NCBI GenBank assembly: GCA_947472765.1
Contig: CANJCM010000009.1
Location: forward strand, 1-64,000
From: Opitutia bacterium
Lineage (GTDB): Bacteria; Verrucomicrobiota; Verrucomicrobiia; Opitutales; Opitutaceae
DNA: 64,000 bases
Direction: 5' to 3'
How positions within the stretch are numbered: position 1 is the first letter of the stretch; each line of letters begins with the position of its first letter. Shown in pieces: positions 1-7,661 of this stretch. Below the pieces are notes generated by a model. It was given only the letters and a program-made list of their open reading frames with translations. It ran no database searches and was not told where the DNA came from. Made by a program: the position numbers and the translations under genes.

Positions 1-2
1 GA

Positions 3-62
3 ACAGGTAAGAAAAGGGCCGTGCGAGGTGGGTTCGTGGTGCTGGTGGAGCGGATTGAATAG
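3..62 (+). CDS. Possible 3' end of a gene entering from the left edge
   Basis: Frame 3 is open from the first base and ends at a TAG at 60-62. It reads about 19 residues ending GGFVVLVERIE, which looks like an ordinary protein terminus. A palindromic element of the type found after genes in this window begins 28 bases later (90-114). The fragment is too short to assign a family, and the reading could be chance. Confidence 0.3.
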   Translation, partial: TGKKRAVRGGFVVLVERIE

Positions 63-516
63 CGACGTCGCCGGCGGGCTGCGGCTTCTGTAGGGGCGCG
101 CCTCGTGCGCGCCCGCAATGTCCAATCGGCTGCCTTCAGTTTAATCTGCTTTAGCGCCTTCGACTCCACCCCGCTGTCAGGAACTGAAAAGGCTGACCTG
201 ACAGGGTCATATTGAGAGGGCGTGTTGCCCAAATCCGCGGGTCCGCGGCTCGTCCCATCGGCCCGAAATCTTCCGTCATCTGCGGATCACGCCGGCTCGG
301 GCCCGGACCGTTTGAACGCAGAGGACGCGGAGGGCTCCAAACTCCCAATCCGCCCCTTGGTTTCTCCTTGGCTCGCCTTCTGTGAGAAAGGTTTGGGCCC
401 GATCCGTCGCACAGAAGGCAAACCAAGGCCGAACCAAGCGCATCTCACGCGGAGGCGCGGAGTCGCGGAGCACACTTGCCAAGGCGTCAGCCGCTCGGCC
501 ACGGCTGCTTGGGTAG
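63..516. other. Non-coding spacer with repeat debris
   Basis: No convincing gene lies here. The sequence includes a REP-like hairpin (90-114) and stretches such as gcagaggacgcggaggg (about 318-335) and acgcggaggcgcgga (about 448-462). These resemble the low-complexity 'cagaggacgcagagg' repeats that I recall from spacers of Verrucomicrobia and similar genomes. Open frames in both strands overlap one another and have no protein-like composition. The spacer abuts the truncated DUF3024 remnant directly. Confidence 0.6.
90..114 (-). repeat. REP-like palindrome, family 1
   Basis: An 8-bp perfect stem, gggcgcgc (94-101) with gcgcgccc (107-114), flanks a five-base loop that reads ACGAG on the minus strand. 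The minus strand continues CCCTAC. The same layout (stem, xCGAG-like loop, stem, CCCTRC) recurs at six other places in the window. Confidence 0.7.
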
Positions 517-702
517 CGGGGCAATATCCTGGATCATCCCATCGCACGCGTTCGCTGGATCGGCACGCGAAAGGAATGGCGCCTCTATTGGATGCGCGCC
601 GACCTCAAGTGGCATTCCTACGATCCTCAGTCAAAAATTCGGTCGATCGCGGATGCCCTGGCCGAGATCGACCGCGACCCTTTTGGCTGCTTTTTCGGTT
701 AG
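517..702 (+). pseudogene. Truncated DUF3024 family gene (C-terminal remnant)
   Basis: Frame 1 is open from 517 to the TAG at 700-702 and encodes about 61 residues with no upstream ATG. Visible motifs are PIARVRW, KEWRLYWMRADLKWHSYDP and DPFGCFFG. These match the C-terminal half of the DUF3024 family (usually about 110 residues, function unknown): the W-RLYW-R-DLKWH-Y-P core and the terminal GCFFG/GCFWG. An in-frame TAG at 514-516 and repeat debris precede it, so the N-terminal half is missing. A CTG or internal ATG (592) start would give an even shorter peptide. I read it as a gene remnant truncated by spacer rearrangement. Confidence 0.75.
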
Positions 703-1083
703 GGTCAGGGACGTCGAAGCCAACCTTCCCGCCCTCCCCGGCCTTCCTGCTTCCAAGGTCCGGCGGCTCAACTCGGCGCGGCCGCGGATTGCCTCCTGTG
801 AAATGAAATGCACCGAGCTCACGGCGCTCTCACTCGGTGTAATCTGTACACTCGGTGGTGAAACCCTCCGGGACTTTGACCACGGAGGCACAGAACGGGC
901 AGAGAGACATCTTCAGTCATCGTTTGATGTTTCTTGAGCGCGCTTACGCAGTCAGCCGGATGCGCACCTCGAAGGCGTGGATTCTTCGCTGCGCTCAGAA
1001 TGACAAACCAAGGAGACGAGCAGAGGGCGTGCACGAGGCCCGCCCCTACGAAACGTTCCATCAATCGGGATGCGCCCGACGCG
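703..1083. other. Non-coding spacer with dispersed repeat
   Basis: No gene is supported. Around 975-1005 the sequence ggattcttcgctgcgctcagaatgacaaa appears in two adjoining parts, cgtggattcttcgctg and cgctcagaatgacaaa. It is a well-known dispersed spacer motif whose reverse translation gives the peptide FVILSAAKNP, which often pollutes gene predictions. A family 1 REP-like element follows at 1025-1049, just past the 3' end of the minus-strand phosphorylase gene. Confidence 0.6.
1025..1049 (+). repeat. REP-like palindrome, family 1
   Basis: The arms are gggcgtgc (1025-1032) and gcccgccc (1038-1045), with one mismatch, around the loop acgag, followed by ctac. The layout and orientation match the other family 1 copies. 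It sits about 35 bp beyond the stop codon of the phosphorylase gene. Confidence 0.6.
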
Positions 1084-1785
1084 CTAGCTCGCCAGAATCT
1101 CAAGCATCCGGACGAAGAGTCGGTTCACGCGACCCTGGTTGTCCTTCACGAGATCCTTGAACTTCACGAAGTCGATTTCCGTCCCTTCGAGGCCGTTCGC
1201 GTAATTGTCGATCAGCGCGAGGCTGTTGTAGCGAAGACCCAGCTCCGTGCAGAGGTCCGCCTCATGGGCGGCGGTCATGCCGATCACGTCGCCCCAATGC
1301 TGGACGATCCGAATCTCGGCCTTGGTCTCGAAGCGCGGGCCGCGCATCTGCACGTAAACCTTGCCGCAGTGGATCCGAAACTCCGGCGCCAGTTCTCCGG
1401 TGAGCTTCGGAATGAGGTTGTTGGCAATGCCCGGGGCGCCACCGCGCAGTTCCGTGTCGAAAAACGTCGCGGGTCCCTGCTGCAGGCCGACGTAGTCCGA
1501 GCAGGACACAAACGTGCCGGGCGGAAGTTCCTTCTTCAGCGAGCCGACGGAGTTGAGCGAGACGATGTCCTCGAAGCCGAGCAGCGAAAGGGCCTGGAGG
1601 TTGGCGCGGTAGTTGATCGAATGCGGCGGCAGCGGCACGCCGTAGCCGTGGCGGTTGAGCAGGGCGAAGTCGCCCTGGGTCTTGTAGGACACTTCGCCGT
1701 ACTTCGTCTCGATGGTCCGCACCGACCATCCGGCGAACAGCGTGGAGTTGACGATGCTGGTGCCACTGATGAACGCGACTTTCAC
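1084..1785 (-). CDS. mtnP: MTAP/PNP-family nucleoside phosphorylase
   Basis: A purine nucleoside phosphorylase of the family 2 type (MTAP or PNP). It would split a purine nucleoside or 5'-methylthioadenosine with phosphate, acting in purine or methionine salvage. Family landmarks are GTSI at the N terminus, NRHGYG, PHSINYRANLQAL, NSVGSL, YVQMRGPRFETKAEIR and GMTAAHEADLCTELGL. The base-recognition loop reads IDNYANGL instead of the TDYD of typical MTAP, so the substrate is uncertain. I chose the GTG at 1785 because the family begins right at VKVAFISGTS and a GAGG lies 8 bases upstream. An ATG at 1818 would add 11 residues encoded by a perfect hairpin. About 233 residues, slightly shorter than usual. 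Confidence 0.85.
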   Translation of the reverse strand: MKVAFISGTSIVNSTLFAGWSVRTIETKYGEVSYKTQGDFALLNRHGYGVPLPPHSINYRANLQALSLLGFEDIVSLNSVGSLKKELPPGTFVSCSDYVGLQQGPATFFDTELRGGAPGIANNLIPKLTGELAPEFRIHCGKVYVQMRGPRFETKAEIRIVQHWGDVIGMTAAHEADLCTELGLRYNSLALIDNYANGLEGTEIDFVKFKDLVKDNQGRVNRLFVRMLEILAS

Positions 1786-1786
1786 G

Positions 1787-1809
1787 GGGCCAGCCTCGGA
1801 GGCTGGCCC
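1787..1809 (-). promoter_or_regulatory. Perfect 10-bp hairpin over the phosphorylase ribosome site
   Basis: Arms 1787-1796 and 1800-1809 pair without mismatch around a CGG loop. On the minus strand the 3' arm contains the GAGG closest to the GTG start at 1785, so folding would hide the likely ribosome-binding site. If translation starts at the ATG at 1818, the hairpin is instead inside the coding region. Confidence 0.45.
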
Positions 1810-1869
1810 GAGAGTCACAATAATTTTTGAGTCTGGTCAGTCGATCCACCCGCGACATGCTGCGGCCGC

Positions 1870-2616
1870 ATGAAACGGGTGGGACTTTCCGCTACCGCGC
1901 TCGCCGCGCTCCTCGGCGCCGCCGGCTGCGCGACGCCGGGTCCCCTGCACGTCTACTCGGTCGGGGCGCCGCAGGCGGCGGAGATTTCCGACTTTGGCGA
2001 CCAACCCGGGAAGACCTCGGTCCCGTCCTTTCTCGAGGGCGAAGACGTGGCGGCTGGCATGGCGTACGATCCATTCACCGATCATTTCTTCGTGCGCCTT
2101 GAACCGGGGAATCGGATCCTCGTCGTGGATCGACCGGCCCGCGCGGTGAAGCGCCGCTTCACCGTCGCGGAAATGCCGGCGACCGGCGGCGGCGACCTGG
2201 CGATCCGCCCGCAGAGCGGACATGTCTTCCTGCTGCGGCCGGGCGAGCCGGCGCTCGACGAGATCACGCGGTACGGAGAATGGATTCGCGTGATCCCGCT
2301 GGAGTCAGCACCGGCGGCCGCGACGAAGGCAATCGCTTACGATTCCATCCGCGATCGGTTACTCGTGCTCTTCGGCGCCGATCAAGTCGTGCCGTATACT
2401 CGCGACGGTAAGAACGAAGGAACGCCCCGAAAGCTCGATCGCGCCGTGGGCCCGTCGCTCGGTTTCGACGCGGAACGGCGCGAGCTTTACGCGCCGCTCG
2501 CCGGACCCGATCAACGGATCGGCATCTTCAATGAGGAAGGACGGCTGCTCCGGACGCTCGAGGCCGTCGCCATCGGCGTGGATGTCGGTCCGCGATCGTT
2601 TCTGCGGATGTTCTGA
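1870..2616 (+). CDS. Putative lipoprotein with propeller-like repeats
   Basis: A 248-residue protein starting MKRVGLSATALAALLGAAGC. The signal peptide ends in a lipobox-like AAGC, so Cys20 is the likely lipidation site and the protein probably faces the periplasm. The rest has repeated strand patterns (GMAYDPFTDHFFVRLEPGNRILVVD, read in parts as DPFTDHFFV and NRILVVD; AYDSIRDRLLVLFG; GFDAERRELYAPLAG), each spaced like blades of a small beta-propeller. No catalytic motif is visible. It is divergent from the phosphorylase gene, with about 85 bp between them. I do not recognise the family. Confidence 0.7.
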   Translation: MKRVGLSATALAALLGAAGCATPGPLHVYSVGAPQAAEISDFGDQPGKTSVPSFLEGEDVAAGMAYDPFTDHFFVRLEPGNRILVVDRPARAVKRRFTVAEMPATGGGDLAIRPQSGHVFLLRPGEPALDEITRYGEWIRVIPLESAPAAATKAIAYDSIRDRLLVLFGADQVVPYTRDGKNEGTPRKLDRAVGPSLGFDAERRELYAPLAGPDQRIGIFNEEGRLLRTLEAVAIGVDVGPRSFLRMF

Positions 2617-2647
2617 GTCGGCGGCGGGCTGTCCCGTGGCCGCCCGA

Positions 2648-2673
2648 TGGAGGGCGGGTGCCCTCACCCGCCA
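2648..2673 (+). repeat. REP-like palindrome, family 2
   Basis: The sequence tggag leads into an 8-bp stem, ggcgggtg (2653-2660) with cacccgcc (2665-2672), around ccct. It is the first of three family 2 elements packed into the 160 bp between the lipoprotein stop and the convergent pterin dehydratase stop. Confidence 0.7.
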
Positions 2674-2691
2674 AAAGGGCGTTCCGAATCG

Positions 2692-2787
2692 CATTGGCCG
2701 GTGGGGGCACCGGCCCTCCAGCGTACGATGCTACTTCAGGCATTGGCCGGTGGGGCACCGGCCCTCCAGGATACGAATGCTACTTCA
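2692..2787. repeat. Tandem ~48-bp duplication carrying two family 2 palindromes
   Basis: Unit 1 (2692-2738) and unit 2 (2741-2787) are near-identical. Each starts cattggccggtggg, contains a GGCCGGTG/CACCGGCC stem (2696-2715 and 2745-2763) and ctcca, and ends gctacttca. In unit 2 this last part is the actual end of the pterin dehydratase gene (stop at 2780-2782). Unit 1 thus carries a second copy of the final codons and stop, followed by its own hairpin. Confidence 0.8.
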
Positions 2788-3073
2788 CCCAGGAGATGTG
2801 TTCGATCTTCCGCGCCAGCTTCACGTCACGGGCAGTGATCCGGCTGCCGGCCTCGTGGGTGTTCAGCCGGATGACCACGCGGTTGTAGACGTTGGTCCAC
2901 TCCGGGTGGTGGTTCATCGCCTCGGCTTCGAAGCCGACCCGCACCATGAAGGCGAACGCCTCGCGAAAAGAGGTAAAGGTGAAGGTCTTTGTCAGCGCAT
3001 TGCGCTTCACTTTCCACCCGGGCAGGGTCGCAGCGGCCGCGAGGATCTTGGCAGGAGTCAGCGGGAGGATCAT
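2780..3073 (-). CDS. phhB: 4a-hydroxytetrahydrobiopterin dehydratase
   Basis: A pterin-4a-carbinolamine dehydratase (PCD/DCoH family), 97 residues, the usual length. It removes water from 4a-hydroxy-tetrahydropterin to regenerate pterin cofactors. The family signature is clear: NHHPEW, then [15 protein letters not shown], then ITARDVKLA, giving the catalytic HH, the later His and the Asp. The N-terminal LPGWKV and [13 protein letters not shown] fit the fold. The ATG at 3071-3073 is the first in-frame start giving a normal N terminus. No phenylalanine hydroxylase gene lies nearby, so its partner pathway cannot be told from this window. Confidence 0.92.
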   Translation of the reverse strand: MILPLTPAKILAAAATLPGWKVKRNALTKTFTFTSFREAFAFMVRVGFEAEAMNHHPEWTNVYNRVVIRLNTHEAGSRITARDVKLARKIEHISWVK

Positions 3074-3211
3074 GAAGCATGTTGGTGCGCCCCGCCGCGG
3101 AGGCAAATGCCCTGATTTTTCCGATCTCAGGACGATGGGATTTTCCGGGGCCGCCGAAAAATGGGCGGGCTTGTCAACGCCGCGACCGCTGCCCTTACTC
3201 CGACGCACCGC

Positions 3212-3964
3212 ATGACCCTTCCGGCCGCCACCGTACCCGCCCATGTCGCCATCATCATGGACGGCAACGGACGGTGGGCGAAGAACCGGGGACTGCCCCG
3301 GATCGAGGGTCATCGTCGGGGCGTAGAAACGGTGCGCACCACGACGTTCGCCGCCCGGGATCTGGGCGTGAAGATGCTCACGCTGTACGCCTTCTCGATC
3401 GAAAACTGGAAGCGTCCGCCGGAGGAAGTGAACGCGCTGATGGGCCTGCTGGAGTTCTACCTGAAGCAGGAACTCGCCACCTTCGTGCGCGATCGCGTGC
3501 GACTGCGGACGATTGGCCGGACCGACGAACTGCCCGCGGGCGTGCAGAAGGTTTTGCGGACCACGATCGAGGAGACGAAGCAGTTCACCGACTACACGCT
3601 CGTCCTCGCGCTCAACTATGGATCGCGCACCGAGATCGTCGATGCGGCTCGCGCCTACGCCGCCGCCGTCGCCGCCGGAAAGGAAAAGCTCAACGACGGG
3701 TCGTGGACCACCTTCAGTCGCTATCTGTACACCGCGGACATGCCGGAGCCGGATCTGGTGATTCGCACGTCGGGCGAGACCCGAATCAGCAATTTTCTGC
3801 TGCTCCAGGCGGCGTACGCCGAATTCGTTTTCACGCCGGTGCTCTGGCCGGATTTCACCAAAGCCGATCTGGCGGCGGCCATCGCCGACTACAATCGCCG
3901 CGAGCGCCGTTTCGGCCTCACGAGCGAGCAACTTGTCAATCCGGCCCGGGCCGGCGCGAAGTAG
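3212..3964 (+). CDS. uppS: Undecaprenyl diphosphate synthase
   Basis: A cis-prenyltransferase that extends farnesyl diphosphate with isopentenyl units to make the C55 lipid carrier for peptidoglycan and LPS. Motifs in order are [19 protein letters not shown] (phosphate and substrate site), [26 protein letters not shown] and [19 protein letters not shown]. About 250 residues, normal for the family. I chose the ATG at 3212 because it sits just ahead of the conserved [10 protein letters not shown]. The upstream ATG at 3161 would add 17 poorly conserved residues. It heads a same-strand run with cdsA, dxr, rseP and ispG. Confidence 0.95.
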   Translation: MTLPAATVPAHVAIIMDGNGRWAKNRGLPRIEGHRRGVETVRTTTFAARDLGVKMLTLYAFSIENWKRPPEEVNALMGLLEFYLKQELATFVRDRVRLRTIGRTDELPAGVQKVLRTTIEETKQFTDYTLVLALNYGSRTEIVDAARAYAAAVAAGKEKLNDGSWTTFSRYLYTADMPEPDLVIRTSGETRISNFLLLQAAYAEFVFTPVLWPDFTKADLAAAIADYNRRERRFGLTSEQLVNPARAGAK

Positions 3965-4009
3965 ATCTCGTCCGCCGTTCGCGGCGGCCGGCGCAGCGCA
4001 GTCACTGTC

Positions 4010-4840
4010 ATGGGCAAACGCATCTTCAGCACCTTCCTGCTCTGGGGCATCGTCGGCGGATCCCTCTGGTTCTTCCGCACCACCGGAGCCCTCGTGCTCA
4101 TCGGGTTGATCTCGATGCTCACGCTGGCGGAATTCTACCAACTGTCGCGCGCATCGGGCTACCAGCCGTTCCTCAAGCTCGGCGTGGTGTTCGGCGGGCT
4201 CATCACGCTCGCTCCGGCGCTCACGTCGTGGATCCCCTTCCCGATTCACGCCCTGCTCCCGCTCGCGGGAGTCGTGATGGCGATCCGGTTGCTGGGTGAA
4301 CGCACCCCCGAGAACCGGATGGAGACCCTGGCCGCGACGCTCTTCGGCCTCGTTTACGTCTCGGTCATGCTGCAGTACCTCGTGCGGATCGTCACACCGC
4401 TGCCCGGAGACACGGTCACGGCGAACGGCCGGTTGCTCCTCTGTCTCTGGCTCGTGGCGACGACCAAGTTCTGCGATGTCGGAGCCCTGCTTTCCGGCAT
4501 GGCCTTCGGCCGGCACAAGATGTCCCCTGTCATCAGTCCGAAGAAGACCTGGGAAGGTGCCGTCGGCGGCGTGATCGTCTCGGCGGGCGTGGCCGCCACG
4601 ATTGCCTGGCTCGCGCGGGACAGTTTCCCGCCGCACCTGACGCCCACGATGGCCGCGTTGATGGCGGTCCCGATCGCGGTGGTGGGAATCGTGGCGGACC
4701 TGATCGAGTCCGTCCTGAAGCGCCGGGCCAACCGCAAGGACTCGGGCGCGTGGCTCCCGGGACTTGGTGGATTCTTCGACATGAGCGACAGCCTGCTGCT
4801 CGTGGCGCCGATCGGTTATCTGTTCTTCCGGCTGCCGTAG
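4010..4840 (+). CDS. cdsA: Phosphatidate cytidylyltransferase
   Basis: An integral membrane CDP-diacylglycerol synthase, about 276 residues with roughly eight hydrophobic segments. It uses CTP and phosphatidic acid to make the precursor of all phospholipids. The C-terminal signature is present as [20 protein letters not shown] followed by [11 protein letters not shown]. The usual family form is PGHGGxLDRxDS, so the His and Arg are replaced by Leu and Met here, while the Asp residues that bind metal are kept. It follows uppS by 45 bp and precedes dxr, the common uppS-cdsA-dxr-rseP order of many bacteria. Confidence 0.92.
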   Translation: MGKRIFSTFLLWGIVGGSLWFFRTTGALVLIGLISMLTLAEFYQLSRASGYQPFLKLGVVFGGLITLAPALTSWIPFPIHALLPLAGVVMAIRLLGERTPENRMETLAATLFGLVYVSVMLQYLVRIVTPLPGDTVTANGRLLLCLWLVATTKFCDVGALLSGMAFGRHKMSPVISPKKTWEGAVGGVIVSAGVAATIAWLARDSFPPHLTPTMAALMAVPIAVVGIVADLIESVLKRRANRKDSGAWLPGLGGFFDMSDSLLLVAPIGYLFFRLP

Positions 4841-4888
4841 TCGGTGACCTAATTCGGCAATCGGCACTTGGAAATCTGAAATCTATCA

Positions 4889-4914
4889 GGCCCGGCGAGG
4901 AGCGCCGGCCCTGC
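4889..4914 (+). repeat. REP-like palindrome, family 1
   Basis: The sequence GGC, stem CCGGCG, loop AGGAG, stem CGCCGG, then CCCTGC. It has the same 26-base layout as copies at 12693 and 18676, with stem differences that keep pairing. It lies between cdsA and dxr. Confidence 0.7.
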
Positions 4915-4988
4915 GAAAGCCGGCATCCGACGATCGCAGCATAGTTAGGAACCCGGTGCTTGCCGGGCGCCGGCGTCGTCCCGCATAA

Positions 4989-6188
4989 ATGGCCGCTTTC
5001 GTGCCTGCCTTCTCTCATCTCCCGCGCAAACGCGTCGTCCTCCTCGGGGCGACCGGCTCCATCGGGGAGAACACCTTGCGCGTCATTGCCGCGCATCCCG
5101 ACAAGCTCGAACTCGTGGGGATTGCCGCCCGGTCGAACTGGCGGAAACTCGCGGCCATCGCCCGGCAGTTTGGCGTCGCCCACATCGGGTTGCACGATGA
5201 GGCGGCCTGCGCCGAGGCGCGGGCCCAGCCGCAGGCCTTCCCGCCCGGTGCCCGGCTGGTCGCCGGGTTGCCCGGTCTGACAGAACTCGCGCAACTGCCC
5301 GAAGCCGACATCGTGCTGGTCGCAGTCGTCGGCACGACTGGACTCGAGCCCGCGCTCGCCGCCCTCGCCGCCGGCAAGGATCTCGCGCTGGCCTCGAAGG
5401 AAATCCTCGTGCTCGCCGGCAAGTTCATCATGGCCGCCGCGCAACGGCACGGCGCGCGGTTGCTCCCTGTCGACAGCGAGCACAATGCGGTCTTCCAGTG
5501 CCTCGAGGGCCATCCCGGGGCCGGCGTGAAGCGCATCGTGCTAACGGCGAGCGGCGGGGCGTTTCGCGACTGGCCGACGGAACGCTTCTCGCAAATCACG
5601 CCCGCCGACGCGTTGAAGCATCCCAACTGGGCGATGGGCCCGAAGATCACCGTCGATTCGGCGACGCTCGCGAACAAGGGCCTCGAACTGATCGAGGCCC
5701 AGTGGCTCTTCGGTCTCAACCCGCAGCAGTGCACCGCCGTGCTGCATCCGCAGAGCATCGTGCACTGCCTAGTCGAGTTCACCGACGGCGCGATGCTCGC
5801 GCAACTGAGCCCGCCCTCGATGACCTTTCCGATCCAGCATGCCCTGCTTTATCCGCAGCGCGCCCCGGGCGTGGAGGTCGGACTCGATTTTTCCAAGTTG
5901 ATCGGGCTCGATTTCTCGCCGGTGGACGAGGGCCGCTTCCCCATGCTGCGGCTCGCCCGCGAGACGATGGCCGCCGGGGGCGTCGCGCCCGCTATCTTCA
6001 ACGCCGCCAACGAACTGGCGGTGGAGGCTTTTCTCGCCGGGAGGATTCCCTTTCTTGCGATTCCGCGCGTCGTTGAGCAGACTCTTGCCAGCATCACAAA
6101 CTTTGAACCCGCGGACTTGCCCGCTGTCCTCGCCCTCGACGCCGAGGCCCGCCAGGTGGCCGCCGGACACATCAAGGTTCTGAACTAA
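4989..6188 (+). CDS. dxr: 1-deoxy-D-xylulose 5-phosphate reductoisomerase
   Basis: The second enzyme of the MEP isoprenoid pathway. It converts DXP to MEP with NADPH and a divalent metal. The NADPH-binding GATGSIG is at about residues 20-26. Further hallmarks are LALASKEILVLAGK, PVDSEHNAVFQCLEG (metal ligands Asp and Glu), LTASGGAFRDW, GPKITVDSATLANKGLELIE, HPQSIVHCLVEF and NAANELAVEAFLAG. At 399 residues it has the usual length. The next gene, rseP, starts 15 bp after the stop. Together with ispG downstream it shows that this organism uses the MEP route. Confidence 0.96.
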   Translation: MAAFVPAFSHLPRKRVVLLGATGSIGENTLRVIAAHPDKLELVGIAARSNWRKLAAIARQFGVAHIGLHDEAACAEARAQPQAFPPGARLVAGLPGLTELAQLPEADIVLVAVVGTTGLEPALAALAAGKDLALASKEILVLAGKFIMAAAQRHGARLLPVDSEHNAVFQCLEGHPGAGVKRIVLTASGGAFRDWPTERFSQITPADALKHPNWAMGPKITVDSATLANKGLELIEAQWLFGLNPQQCTAVLHPQSIVHCLVEFTDGAMLAQLSPPSMTFPIQHALLYPQRAPGVEVGLDFSKLIGLDFSPVDEGRFPMLRLARETMAAGGVAPAIFNAANELAVEAFLAGRIPFLAIPRVVEQTLASITNFEPADLPAVLALDAEARQVAAGHIKVLN

Positions 6189-6203
6189 ACTTTCGTCGCC
6201 CTC

Positions 6204-7634
6204 GTGCCTTCCGATCTCCTCAGCACCCTGTTCTCCAACCTTTGGGCGGTTTTCGTCGTCGTCCTGCTCTTCGGAGGGTCGATTTTCGTCCACGAGCTCG
6301 GCCATTTCCTCGCCGCCCGCCGCCGGGGCGTGCACGTGGAGCGGTTTTCCATCGGCTTCGGCCCGGCCATCTGGTCGCACCGCGGACGCGATGGCGTCGA
6401 GTACCGCGTTTCCTGGTTTCCGCTCGGCGGCTACGTCCTGCTCCCGCAGCTCGCCGACCTCGGTCCGGTCGAGGGCGAGAGCACCACGGACGTCGCCAAA
6501 CTTCCCCCGGTCACCTACGGCACCAGGATGCTTGTCTTCGTCGCCGGCGCGACGTTCAACGTCCTCTTCGCCCTCGCCCTCGCCTGCATCGTCTGGGTCA
6601 TCGGCCAGCCCGTCGCGAGCGAGATGTCCTCCACCACCGTGGCGGAAGTCATGCCCACGCTGCCCAACTCCGAGGGCAAGGATGTGCCCAGCCCCGCGAG
6701 CAAGGCCGGCCTCAAGCCGGGCGATGAAATCGTCGCCGTGGACGGACACCCGGTCGTCACCTTCCAGGACATCGTCGAACGCCTCGCGTTGAGCAGCGGT
6801 TGGACGAGCGGCGGCGAGCGCGAGACGGTGTTTCGGATCAAGCGCGGCGGCCAGAACATCGACCTGGCGATTCAGCCCATTCTGAGCAGCAGCGAGAAGG
6901 TCCGCATGATCGGCTTCGTGCCCGTCGGTAAACTCGTGATCGGTGCGGTCACGCCCGAGTCGGTCGCGGCCCACGCCGGCCTGAAGCCGGACGACCAGAT
7001 CGTCGCCGTCGACGACAAGCCGGTGCTCACGCGGCAGCGGCTGAGCGAGGCGGTGCGCCAGATCACGACGCGGCCCGTGGCGATGACGGTGCTCCGCGGC
7101 ACGGAACGGCAGACCTTCACCCTCGCGCTGCCCAAGGACGCCAAGATCACCGCCCTGGGCCTCGCGCTCCGCGACGGCATCATCTACGCGCATCCGACCC
7201 CGTTCGAGCAGGTGGGCCGCAGCCTCGCGACGACCTTCCGCACGCTGGGCGCGCTGATCAATCCCCGCTCCGACATCGGGCTCTCCCACCTCAGTGGACC
7301 GATCGGAATCATCAGCAACTTCGTCGATGTCTCGCGCGCCGGGCTGCCCTTCGCGCTCTGGTTCACGATCCTGGTGAACGTGAACCTCGCGGTGATGAAC
7401 CTGCTGCCGATGCCGGTGCTCGATGGCGGACAGATGCTCTTCGCCACCATCGGCCGCCTGCGCGGCCGGCCCCTGCCGGTGAACTTCATCATGACGGCGC
7501 AGAGCGTGTTCCTCGTGCTGCTGTTCTCGATGATGCTTTACGTGAGTGTCTTTGACGTGCGCCGGATTCGCGATGCCCGCGCCGAGCGCCCCGAGCCAGC
7601 CGCGCCCGCGGCTCCGGCGGCCCCCGGGAAATAA
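6204..7634 (+). CDS. rseP: Site-2 intramembrane metalloprotease RseP
   Basis: A polytopic zinc protease that cuts anti-sigma factors and signal-peptide remnants inside the inner membrane. The zinc motif HELGH is in the first membrane segment (FVHELGHFLAARRRGV, near residue 30). Two PDZ domains follow in the periplasmic region, each marked by KAGLKPGDEIVAVDG or HAGLKPDDQIVAVDD. The C-terminal NLLPMPVLDGGQMLF holds the third zinc ligand. The 476 residues match the longer two-PDZ form. The start is a GTG at 6204, the only one that fits the short gap after dxr. The C terminus is Ala/Pro-rich. Confidence 0.94.
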   Translation: MPSDLLSTLFSNLWAVFVVVLLFGGSIFVHELGHFLAARRRGVHVERFSIGFGPAIWSHRGRDGVEYRVSWFPLGGYVLLPQLADLGPVEGESTTDVAKLPPVTYGTRMLVFVAGATFNVLFALALACIVWVIGQPVASEMSSTTVAEVMPTLPNSEGKDVPSPASKAGLKPGDEIVAVDGHPVVTFQDIVERLALSSGWTSGGERETVFRIKRGGQNIDLAIQPILSSSEKVRMIGFVPVGKLVIGAVTPESVAAHAGLKPDDQIVAVDDKPVLTRQRLSEAVRQITTRPVAMTVLRGTERQTFTLALPKDAKITALGLALRDGIIYAHPTPFEQVGRSLATTFRTLGALINPRSDIGLSHLSGPIGIISNFVDVSRAGLPFALWFTILVNVNLAVMNLLPMPVLDGGQMLFATIGRLRGRPLPVNFIMTAQSVFLVLLFSMMLYVSVFDVRRIRDARAERPEPAAPAAPAAPGK

Positions 7635-7661
7635 TCCGCCCGGCGCGGACCTTCGACGCTC

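Noticed and set aside
222-937. Several overlapping open frames of 80-190 codons on both strands
   Set aside because: They overlap each other, are Arg/Pro/Ser-rich, and cross repeat debris and the DUF3024 remnant, which alone shows family conservation.
3074-4867. A minus-strand frame of about 600 codons continuous with the pterin dehydratase gene
   Set aside because: It is antisense to uppS and cdsA, is rich in Arg/His/Gly/Asp with no motifs, and the real dehydratase begins at the ATG at 3073.
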